The notes under the pieces are model-generated. The model was not told the origin of the DNA, did no database searches, and was given only the letters and a program-made list of their open reading frames with translations. DNA of 64,000 nucleotides from Natrinema hispanicum (lineage in GTDB: Archaea; Halobacteriota; Halobacteria; Halobacteriales; Natrialbaceae). Positions 26,040 through 32,742 of this stretch are shown piece by piece. The translations under genes and the position numbers were made by a program. The stretch is from the NCBI RefSeq assembly GCF_004217335.1, contig NZ_SHMP01000003.1, forward strand, positions 124,001 to 188,000, given 5' to 3'. Within the stretch, counting starts at the first letter, position 1. Each line of letters opens with the position of its first letter.

Positions 26040-26939
26040 ATGCAACTGGGCCTGATCGGACTCGGACGGATGGGACAGATCGTTGTCGACCGAACCCTTG
26101 CGGCGGGCCACGAGGTCGTCGCCTTCGACCTCGATGACGACGCCGTCGCGACGGCGGCCGACGCCGGTGCCGATCCCGCTGACTCGCTTACAGACTTCGT
26201 CGACCAGCTCGGGTCGGACAAACGGATCTGGCTGATGGTCCCCGCCGGCGAGGCAGTCGACGTCACGCTCGAGGAACTCGAAGACCATCTCGACGGCGAC
26301 GACGTCGTCGTCGACGGCGGCAACTCCTACTTCGAGGATTCGGTCCGCCGCGCCGAGTCCTGTCCTGCAGCGTATCTCGACTGTGGCACCTCCGGCGGCC
26401 CTGCCGGTGCCGAACTCGGCTTCTCCCTGATGGTCGGCGGTCCCCAGTGGGCTTACGACGAACTCGAGCCGGTTTTCGACGCCGTCGCGACCGGCCCCGA
26501 TGGCCACGAGCGAATGGGTCCCTCGGGATCGGGTCACTACGTCAAGATGATCCACAACGGCGTCGAGTACGCCCTGATGCAGGCCTACGGCGAGGGCTTC
26601 GAGCTGCTCCACGAGGGCCGGTTCGATCTCGACCTCGAGAACGTCGCCTCCGTCTGGAACAACGGCGCAGTGATCCGGTCGTGGCTGCTCGAACTCTGTG
26701 AGGAGGCCTTCCGCGAGGAGGGTACCGACCTCGGAACCGTCGCCGATCGCATCGAGGGCGGCTCGACCGGCACCTGGACCGTCCAAGAAGGCCTCGAGCA
26801 GGAAGTCCCCCTGCCGCTGATCTACACGGCGCTGTCCGAACGGTTCGGCTCGCGGGCCGACGACGGCCGGTTCTCGCGACGGCTCGCGAACCGCCTCCGC
26901 TATGGCTTCGGCCGTCACGAGGTTCCACGCCGAGAGTAA
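26040..26939 (+). CDS. gndA: 6-phosphogluconate dehydrogenase (decarboxylating), short form
   Basis: 299 aa. Rossmann motif GLIGLGRMG (5-13), substrate motifs DGGNSYFEDSVRRAES, CGTSGGPAGAELGFSLMVGG, the catalytic GSGHYVKMIHNGVEYALMQAYGEG (Lys and Asn) and the C-terminal helix end NRLRYGFGRHEVPRRE. The enzyme makes ribulose-5-phosphate in the oxidative pentose-phosphate pathway, which haloarchaea use for pentose supply. Starts at ATG 26040. Monocistronic. Confidence 0.95.
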   Translation: MQLGLIGLGRMGQIVVDRTLAAGHEVVAFDLDDDAVATAADAGADPADSLTDFVDQLGSDKRIWLMVPAGEAVDVTLEELEDHLDGDDVVVDGGNSYFEDSVRRAESCPAAYLDCGTSGGPAGAELGFSLMVGGPQWAYDELEPVFDAVATGPDGHERMGPSGSGHYVKMIHNGVEYALMQAYGEGFELLHEGRFDLDLENVASVWNNGAVIRSWLLELCEEAFREEGTDLGTVADRIEGGSTGTWTVQEGLEQEVPLPLIYTALSERFGSRADDGRFSRRLANRLRYGFGRHEVPRRE

Positions 26940-27097
26940 TCGCAACGGGCCCGCCATGCATTGGCTGGTGTGTCTCGATTCAGGTGGAGACTGTCGGCCG
27001 ACGGGTTGACGATTACGCTCGTCGACGGAGTACTCGAGGCCGTCGCTGTCGCAGAAAGGGGAATCGTTATGTCTCCGCTGAGGCTACAATCGCTCGA

Positions 27098-27170
27098 GGG
27101 CGCGTAGCTCAGTGGACAGAGTCCTTGGTTCCGGACCAAGATGTCGGGGGTTCAAATCCCTCCGCGCCCG
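27098..27170 (+). tRNA. tRNA-Arg (anticodon CCG)
   Basis: 73 nt. The acceptor stem GGGCGCG (27098-27104) pairs with CGCGCCC (27163-27169), discriminator G. D-arm TAGCTCAGTGGACAGAG. The anticodon stem CTTGG/CCAAG encloses the loop TTCCGGA, giving anticodon CCG. T-loop TTCAAAT. No intron; CCA is not encoded. Confidence 0.95.
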
Positions 27171-27263
27171 TGCAGCGAGGAACGCAGTGACGAGCGAACC
27201 GGCACGGAGGATTTGAAGCAGAGAACGGCGAAGAATGAGCCGTTCGCGTGGTTCAAATCCCTC
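27149..27263 (+). repeat. T-arm duplication behind tRNA-Arg
   Basis: The 14 bp ggttcaaatccctc in the tRNA T-arm (27149-27162) recurs exactly at 27250-27263, and an inverted copy of its core (gaggatttgaa) lies at 27207-27217. Such direct repeats of a tRNA 3' part are the usual footprint of tRNA-targeting integration. No integrase or element is left between them. Confidence 0.55.
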
Positions 27264-27452
27264 TCGCGTCTGCTGTTCTCGAGCTTCATTCATCGCCAAT
27301 AGCGGATACCTCGAGAGTACCACCTCTCATAGAGTTCCTCTTTTACCCAATCAGTAGCCGTATGCTCACGGTGCAGGGGTCCGCGACACCGAGCGACCCG
27401 TGGACCAGCAGTGATCCATCGCGAGCGACGGTCAGAAACCGGCATCGACAGA

Positions 27453-27475
27453 GACACACCACCGTTGCAAGTGAA
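27453..27475 (-). repeat. Origin recognition box ORB1
   Basis: Minus strand reads ttcacttgcaacggtggtgt plus gtc. Matches the window consensus GTTCACNTGMAASGGTGGTGTC. Confidence 0.8.
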
Positions 27476-27674
27476 GCTGCCGAACATGGGAAGGGGGGTG
27501 GTCGCCGGTCGTTGCGGCCTCGAGCCGACAGCCCCAACGAAACGCCGTGAGCGGCCGACGACTGGAACGAACGCGGGTACGCCCGACCGAGCCGTGTAAT
27601 CGATCTGGTCCAATATGTCAGAGCTTTAGACGAAACCGTGGACTGTTTACTCTAGCACCCTCACTAGACTAGTC

Positions 27675-27697
27675 TTCACATGAAATAGTGGTGTGTG
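27675..27697 (+). repeat. Origin recognition box ORB2
   Basis: Plus strand reads ttcacatgaaatagtggtgt plus gtg. It faces ORB1 across the A/T-richer core. A further half box (gttcacttgca, 27701-27711) and its mirror caagtgg (27721-27727) follow directly. Confidence 0.8.
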
Positions 27698-27727
27698 TGA
27701 GTTCACTTGCATCAGATGAACAAGTGG

Positions 27728-27736
27728 CTTTAAGTA
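27728..27736 (+). promoter_or_regulatory. TATA box of orc1/cdc6
   Basis: CTTTAAGTA centred 27 bp upstream of ATG 27759, which supports that start (leaderless mRNA) over the ATG at 27741. It overlaps the end of the ORB half-site, so Orc1 binding could repress its own gene. Confidence 0.65.
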
Positions 27737-27758
27737 GTGTATGTTGCTTGGTACGGAT

Positions 27759-28985
27759 ATGCCTCGGTTCGAGCGGAAGCAGAATATCTTCCGGAACAAG
27801 GACGCCCTCGGGGAGTCGTACCAGCCCGAACGGATCGAAGAGCGCGACGACGAGATCGAGGCGTATATGGACGCGCTCCAGCCGATTATCGACGGCTGGG
27901 AGCCGAACAACATCTTTCTCTACGGGAACACGGGGGTTGGCAAGACCGCCGTCACGGACTATCTCCTCGATGTCCTCCAAGAAGACGTCACCAGATACGA
28001 CGACGTCAACCTCTCCGTGCTCAGCGTCAACTGCAAGACGCTCAACTCGTCGTATCAGGTCGCCGTCGAACTGGTCAACACGCTCCGCCCCGCAGGTGCC
28101 GAGATCAGCACGACTGGCTACCCCCAACAGACCGTGTTCAAGAAACTCTACAGCGAACTCGAGGCACTCGGCGGCACGGTCGTCATCGTCTTAGACGAGA
28201 TCGACTCGATCGGCGATCGCGACGAACTCCTGTACGAACTCCCACGAGCACGCTCGAACGGCTATCTCGAGGCGACGAAGGTCGGGCTCATCGGTATCAG
28301 TAACGACTTCAAGTTCCGTGAACAGCTCGATCCCCGCGTCCAGGACACGCTCTGTGAACGCGAACTCCAGTTTCCACCCTACGAGGCGTCCGAACTCACG
28401 AACATCCTCGAGTCGCGAGCCGAGGTCGCGATCGCGGACGACAGCTGTGACGACGGCGTGCTGAATCTCTGTGCGGCACTCGCCGCCCGCGACAGCGGGA
28501 GCGCCCGACAAGCGCTGGATCTCCTCCGGCTGGCCGGGGAAGTCGCGGAGAACAACGACGACGAGGAGATCCAGGAGCGCCACGTCGATCAGGCACGCTC
28601 GAAACTCGAGCAGGAACGCGTCGAAGAAGGTATGCGGGAACTGACGACCCACGGTCGGCTCGCCCTGCTGGCGGTGGTCTCGAAAGCCGCCAAAGAGTCG
28701 ACGCCCTGCCGGACGCGAGAGCTCTATCAGGAGTACGAGGCGCTGTGTGAGTCAGCAGGCACCGACTCGCTTGCCCAGCGGTCGGTCCACAATCACCTCT
28801 CCGATCTCCGGATGCTCGGGATTCTCTCGGCGAAGGAAAACCGCAGCGGCTCTCGCGGCAACTACTACAGTTACGAACTCGACGTCCCCTTTACGAGTGC
28901 CGTCGACGCGATGGCCGACGTGCTCTATCTCGATGCGGAAATCGAGACGATCCGTGACATCGCCCGGATGAACGACGTCGTTTGA
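27759..28985 (+). CDS. orc1: Orc1/Cdc6 replication initiator
   Basis: 408 aa. AAA+ ATPase with Walker A GNTGVGKT (56-63), Walker B VVIVLDEID (141-149) and a sensor region GISNDFKFREQLDPRVQDTL. A C-terminal winged helix (about 320-408) contains CRTRELYQEYEALCESAGTDSLAQRSVHNHLSDLRMLGIL, which reads ORB DNA. It binds origin boxes and loads the MCM helicase. The box sequence in this window differs from the classical archaeal ORB, so this Orc1 probably belongs to a cognate, self-contained origin set. The start at 27759 is set by TATA spacing. Confidence 0.95.
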   Translation: MPRFERKQNIFRNKDALGESYQPERIEERDDEIEAYMDALQPIIDGWEPNNIFLYGNTGVGKTAVTDYLLDVLQEDVTRYDDVNLSVLSVNCKTLNSSYQVAVELVNTLRPAGAEISTTGYPQQTVFKKLYSELEALGGTVVIVLDEIDSIGDRDELLYELPRARSNGYLEATKVGLIGISNDFKFREQLDPRVQDTLCERELQFPPYEASELTNILESRAEVAIADDSCDDGVLNLCAALAARDSGSARQALDLLRLAGEVAENNDDEEIQERHVDQARSKLEQERVEEGMRELTTHGRLALLAVVSKAAKESTPCRTRELYQEYEALCESAGTDSLAQRSVHNHLSDLRMLGILSAKENRSGSRGNYYSYELDVPFTSAVDAMADVLYLDAEIETIRDIARMNDVV

Positions 28986-29019
28986 GACCGCCGAATCAGT
29001 GGTGGACAGATTGTGCCTC

Positions 29020-29042
29020 CCCCACCACCCTTGCGAGTGAAC
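29020..29042 (-). repeat. Origin recognition box ORB3
   Basis: Minus strand reads gttcactcgcaagggtggtg followed by ggg, 35 bp after the orc1 stop. Confidence 0.75.
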
Positions 29043-29089
29043 GGTGGTCGGGCCGACGCGAGTCGTGATGAGACGACGCTGGCGCTCCG

Positions 29090-29112
29090 TTTCACTTGCA
29101 CCGGCGGTGTCT
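29090..29112 (+). repeat. Origin recognition box ORB4
   Basis: Plus strand reads tttcacttgcaccggcggtg then tct. Confidence 0.75.
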
Positions 29113-29175
29113 CACGAACTTCGTTGAGAGCGATTCCGTCGGCGGGACGGTCGATCCCGCCTCGAGTCGGCACGT

Positions 29176-29198
29176 GTTCACGTGCAAGAGTGGTGTCC
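29176..29198 (+). repeat. Origin recognition box ORB5
   Basis: Plus strand reads gttcacgtgcaagagtggtg then tcc. Confidence 0.78.
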
Positions 29199-29238
29199 GT
29201 GGGGCGAGATCCGGATCGATAACCCGGAAGTGTCGTCT

Positions 29239-29261
29239 GTTCACATGAAACGGTGGTGTCT
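29239..29261 (+). repeat. Origin recognition box ORB6
   Basis: Plus strand reads gttcacatgaaacggtggtg then tct. It is one of the closest matches to the window consensus. Confidence 0.8.
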
Positions 29262-29270
29262 GTCTGGCCA

Positions 29271-29293
29271 GTTCACTTGAAGCGGTAGTGTAC
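29271..29293 (+). repeat. Origin recognition box ORB7
   Basis: Plus strand reads gttcacttgaagcggtagtg then tac. It starts 32 bp after the start of ORB6, about three helical turns, so both would face the same side of the DNA. Confidence 0.75.
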
Positions 29294-29372
29294 CGATGGA
29301 CGCATCGGCGACGAGAGACCGAGCACGGTCGGATCAGGCGTGCCGTCTCGGACCGAACGCGGTTCCCACTCG

Positions 29373-29380
29373 CTTTATAC
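29373..29380 (+). promoter_or_regulatory. TATA box of the HNH endonuclease gene
   Basis: CTTTATAC at 29373-29380. Transcription should start near 29403, so the ATG at 29417 (not 29393, which lies upstream of that point) is the likely first codon. Confidence 0.65.
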
Positions 29381-29416
29381 GCCGTCGACTCAATGACAGC
29401 AGTATTGACTGTCAAG

Positions 29417-30850
29417 ATGAGTGGAGGAAAGCGCACCATCGCAGTGCGGTTTTTTGGCGGTGCAGGGAACTATACGGCCGTCCTCGAACAACTCTGCAAA
29501 TTCGTCCTCACCGAGACTCCGACCGAAGCGGCGGTTCTCGAGTGGTGTCAATCGAACACGCGAGCGACGAGCGACGACGGCATTCGACGTCGCCTGACCT
29601 TTCTCGATGGGATTGATCTCCTCGATATCGAGACAGGTCAGGTTCGGCTCACACAGCGCGGCATGGCATGGCTTTCGGAGACGGATCCGGCAGTGCTCTA
29701 CGATCTCCTTTCGAGCAACGTCCGCGGCTTCGAGACGATACTCGAGGCACTGCTCGACGGCCCGAAGACGGACGCCGAGTTGGGAGACGCGATCGCAAGC
29801 GCCCACCCCGAAGTCGGCTGGACCGACGCCGCTGGCCCCGCCCAACATCGAGGTTGGTTGCAGAGCCTCAGCTACGTCGAGCGATCGAACGGCGTGAACT
29901 CGCTGACGGACAGCGGTCGGGCACTGGCGCGCCGACGGACATCGGCGTATCCGTCTCTCGAGCGGGGTGAGTCGTACGCCCAAGCCGAACTCGAGGACGC
30001 CTTCGACACCAGCTTTGGCTCGTACATCAAGGGGATCAACCCGCGAACGACCAACGAAGGTGAGCTGTCGTATATCATCATCAAAGCTCGCGAAGACGGT
30101 CCGTACAGCGACGAACTCGACGGCGAGCGGTTCACATATATCGGCGAGGGCGTGCCTGAGAAGGGCGACCAGCAGGCGACCGGTGCCAACAAGGCGCTCC
30201 TCGAGCAAACCGAGCGCTCGACCGCTCCGGTGTACTTCTTTTATCAACCGGCGGACAGCGACGAACTCCGGTACGAAGGACTAGTCGATGTCATCGCTGT
30301 GGAGTACGTCTCCCGGGACGGGCGGATGGTCTATCAGTTCACGATGGAACGCCTCGAGATCGACCCGGCACAGTTCGAGGCGCTTTCGGAGTCAGTCGCT
30401 GCGGACATCGAAGACGACGAGCCCGAGTTGACTGCCGACGAAGACGAGTTCACTGAAGTCCAGCGTCGGGTTCGCTCGAGTGCGTTCCCGAAAACGGTCA
30501 CGGCTGCCTACGACGCCCGGTGTGCCATCTGTGGGAACTCGCGCGAATCGCCGGACGGGACGATCGATATTGAGGCCGCACACATCTACCCGAAGCGTGA
30601 GAACGGCCGCGACACCGTTCGAAACGGGCTCGCCCTCTGTCGGCTCCACCACTGGGCGTTCGACACCGGCTGGCTCGCGGTGTCCGACGACTACCGGATC
30701 CTGGTCGCCGACCGGCCCGATCTCGAGGGCTACGAGGAGTTCGCTCCGCTCGAGAACGAGCCGCTTACGCTGCCGGCGGACGAAGAGCAGCAGCCGCACG
30801 CGACATTCCTCGCCGCACATCGAGACCGCCACGGGTTCGAATCGCCGTAA
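29417..30850 (+). CDS. HNH endonuclease with SRA/YDG-like domain (putative modification-dependent restriction enzyme)
   Basis: 477 aa. The N-terminal 170 residues look like tandem winged-helix modules (VLEQLCKFVLTE..., VRLTQRGMAWL; ETILEALLDGPKTDAELGDAI..., NSLTDSGRALARR). Residues about 205-310 resemble an SRA/YDG base-flipping domain (SYIIIKAREDGPYSDELDGERFTYIGEGVPEKGDQQATGANKALLEQ...APVYFFYQ). An HNH domain closes it: Cys369/Cys372 (CAIC), AAHIYP (His389), RNGLALC (Asn403, Cys408) and LHHWAFD. This is the McrA-like, type IV restriction layout that cuts DNA carrying modified bases. It sits directly beside the origin boxes and converges on a PD-(D/E)XK-like gene with 30 bp between stops. Modified-base specificity is inferred. 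Confidence 0.82.
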   Translation: MSGGKRTIAVRFFGGAGNYTAVLEQLCKFVLTETPTEAAVLEWCQSNTRATSDDGIRRRLTFLDGIDLLDIETGQVRLTQRGMAWLSETDPAVLYDLLSSNVRGFETILEALLDGPKTDAELGDAIASAHPEVGWTDAAGPAQHRGWLQSLSYVERSNGVNSLTDSGRALARRRTSAYPSLERGESYAQAELEDAFDTSFGSYIKGINPRTTNEGELSYIIIKAREDGPYSDELDGERFTYIGEGVPEKGDQQATGANKALLEQTERSTAPVYFFYQPADSDELRYEGLVDVIAVEYVSRDGRMVYQFTMERLEIDPAQFEALSESVAADIEDDEPELTADEDEFTEVQRRVRSSAFPKTVTAAYDARCAICGNSRESPDGTIDIEAAHIYPKRENGRDTVRNGLALCRLHHWAFDTGWLAVSDDYRILVADRPDLEGYEEFAPLENEPLTLPADEEQQPHATFLAAHRDRHGFESP

Positions 30851-30880
30851 CTGGCCGAACGCGCTTGCAGCCAACGAGCC

Positions 30881-32131
30881 TCAGACGGGCTCTCGAAGCG
30901 CCCAGACGTCCGCGAGTGGCTCGAGCCGGTGTGGCTCCGCTCCGCGGTCGGTTAAAATTCCGGTATGGTACAGCATCGCCTTCAGCTGGAACACCGTCGG
31001 CGAGTGGTAGACAGTGCCATCCTCGAGCGCCGAGCGCCGAAGGTCGCCGTCGTCGGTCAGTACTCGGCTTCGAACGGCGTCGTCGCCCTTGATGAACAGT
31101 TCGACCGTAAAGGTCGGATGCAGTGCGTGCAAATACTCGACCGTGTCGACCAGCGACGGCTCCGCGATTCCGTCCTCGAGCATCGTCTGCAACTCAGAGA
31201 CCAGCAGTTCAGTTGCGGGATAGGCAAAGACAACCCGTCGAGCCAGCCGTCCCCACGCCGGCGCGAGGTCGACGAATCGTTTGGACGACCGGTACCAGCC
31301 TTCGAACTCCGCAAGTGCCGCCTCGACGGTCCCAGAGCGTGCTTTCGCAAAGCGGACGACCTCTTCGCCGAGCGAGGTCAGCTCGACGCCCTCCACACCG
31401 ACGCGGTCCTCGATCAACCCCAGAAACGCGGCCCCGCGTCGGGCTGCCGTGACGGCACTCACGACCTTGTACTCCGAAAGCAGGGTCTCGGTTTCCCCGG
31501 CCGCGTAGTGTGCCAGCGGATAGCCGAGGTAGTTTTTCGGATGGTTCAACCCGAACGACGCGTCCGCGACCCCCTGGACGCTGGCCTGAAATCGCAGCGC
31601 CGTTGCCTCGCTCGTCGTTTGATTGCCAACGACACGGGGCACCTCGAGCGCCTCGACTGTCCCCGCTGTATCCACACCGAGCACGCCGACGTTCAACTCC
31701 CGTGCGAGCGTCCGATCGGTCTCGGAGATCGCAGCCGCTGGCGCGGCGAGGTAGGCCGCGTTCGCCTCGTGGAGTCGGTCGTACGCTTGGACGATCCCGC
31801 GTTGGGTATCGACGCCGCCGCTCGCGTGGCCTTTCGCCTCGATGGCGATCAGTGGCGGGTCGTCGCCGAGCCGGTCAACGGCCAGCAGGTCGGACTCGAG
31901 GGTTCGCACGCCGACGAGATCCGGGTAGCCGCCGCCGATTCGGACGTGATTGAACGGAGCCAGCCGCTCTCGGATGGCGGAATCGACCGGCTGCCCGGGG
32001 AGCCACTCCGCTGTCGCAAACTGGGTGTCGGCCACCGCGTACGCGGTCGACTCGGCCTCGTTCGGGAAGAGTCGCCGTTTCGTGTGGGCCAACACCTGTG
32101 GTTCCGTCAGCGGCCCAGCCGCGCTACTCAT
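30881..32131 (-). CDS. PD-(D/E)XK nuclease-like protein, unknown role
   Basis: 416 aa. A nuclease-like core is visible: FNHVRIGGGYPDLVGV (Pro70-Asp71), then PPLIAIEAKGHA (Glu98-x-Lys100), followed by a helix with Gln110 and QAYDRLHEANAAYLAAP. This is the P-D-x26-E-x-K-x9-Q pattern of PD-(D/E)XK enzymes such as archaeal RecB-like and Mrr-like nucleases. The C-terminal 240 residues are helical, with winged-helix-like parts (VELTSLGEEVVRFAKARS). I do not recognise a named family. The place next to an origin and an HNH enzyme suggests DNA processing or defence. ATG 32131. Confidence 0.7.
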   Translation of the reverse strand: MSSAAGPLTEPQVLAHTKRRLFPNEAESTAYAVADTQFATAEWLPGQPVDSAIRERLAPFNHVRIGGGYPDLVGVRTLESDLLAVDRLGDDPPLIAIEAKGHASGGVDTQRGIVQAYDRLHEANAAYLAAPAAAISETDRTLARELNVGVLGVDTAGTVEALEVPRVVGNQTTSEATALRFQASVQGVADASFGLNHPKNYLGYPLAHYAAGETETLLSEYKVVSAVTAARRGAAFLGLIEDRVGVEGVELTSLGEEVVRFAKARSGTVEAALAEFEGWYRSSKRFVDLAPAWGRLARRVVFAYPATELLVSELQTMLEDGIAEPSLVDTVEYLHALHPTFTVELFIKGDDAVRSRVLTDDGDLRRSALEDGTVYHSPTVFQLKAMLYHTGILTDRGAEPHRLEPLADVWALREPV

Positions 32132-32271
32132 GGGTCGTCATTGGTCAGCGCGTTCATTATTGTTCTGACACCGCCTCGGGGCGGCTGACACGCGGCCCGT
32201 GCCCGATCTGGGATGTCCCTGCTCGGTCCGTATCGGAGCAGCCTTTGTGTCTCGAGTGCGTTCCGGCAGCT

Positions 32272-32658
32272 ATGAGCGAGGCGATTCTCGTCTACGACGA
32301 CAACTGTGGCTTCTGTACGTGGTGGGCCGAGTTCTTCGCGGCGCGGTCGAACCTCCGTCTCGTCGGCTTTCGCGACCTCACCGACGAGTTGCGCGAGCGC
32401 CTGCCCGACGACTACGAGGAGTGTGCACATCTGGTAACCGACGACGAGGTCTCCTCCTGTGGGGCCGCGGTCGACGAAGCGCTCCTCCGCGCCGACATCG
32501 GCGGACCCGTCGACGACATCGTGACGTTCCTCCGGCAGTTCGACGACTACGAGCAGTACCGCGAGCGTGCCTATCGGTGGATCGCGAACAACCGCGATCG
32601 GTTGGGGACGTATCTCTCGACGACGCCACCGGCACGTCGAGACTCGAGTGACAGTTAA
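32272..32658 (+). CDS. DCC-family thiol-disulfide oxidoreductase-like protein (DUF393)
   Basis: 128 aa, thioredoxin-like fold. The diagnostic N-terminal motif YDDNCGFCTWWAEFF contains the redox C-x-x-C; then LRLVGFRDLTDE, the later SCGAAVDEALL and a C-terminal helix. DCC proteins are presumed disulfide exchange factors, with unproven partners. ATG 32272. Divergent from the PD-(D/E)XK-like gene, convergent with the P-ATPase, 84 bp before its stop. Confidence 0.88.
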   Translation: MSEAILVYDDNCGFCTWWAEFFAARSNLRLVGFRDLTDELRERLPDDYEECAHLVTDDEVSSCGAAVDEALLRADIGGPVDDIVTFLRQFDDYEQYRERAYRWIANNRDRLGTYLSTTPPARRDSSDS

Positions 32659-32742
32659 GCGCGTCGCTCGGCGACGCTGCGCGGTGGCTCGTCCCGAAAC
32701 TGTGCCGCTCGAGCGATTGTCGTCAAACAGCCGTTCGGTGTG

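Larger units (their letters stand above)
27440..27740. other. oriC: Replication origin (oriC), core upstream of orc1
   Basis: A/T-enriched segment (about 27590-27680) bounded by two inverted origin-recognition boxes: one minus-strand at 27453-27475, one plus-strand at 27675-27697, with a partial third box at 27701-27730. An orc1/cdc6 gene starts at 27759. ORBs facing each other across an unwinding element next to orc1/cdc6 is the standard haloarchaeal origin plan. Initiation itself is inferred, not shown. Confidence 0.8.
28986..29416. other. Downstream ORB cluster between orc1 and the HNH gene
   Basis: 431 bp with no gene. It holds five ORB-type repeats (one minus at 29020, four plus at 29090, 29176, 29239 and 29271) and the promoter of the HNH gene. 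Together with the upstream boxes it encloses orc1 completely. Confidence 0.75.

Noticed and set aside
27290..27613. 107-aa minus-strand frame in the origin core
   Set aside because: Covers ORB1 and A/T-rich DNA, with no homology; the region is better explained as origin.
29020..29293. CRISPR array suspicion because of short repeats
   Set aside because: Repeats vary in orientation and spacing and in several bases; no cas genes. They fit origin boxes.
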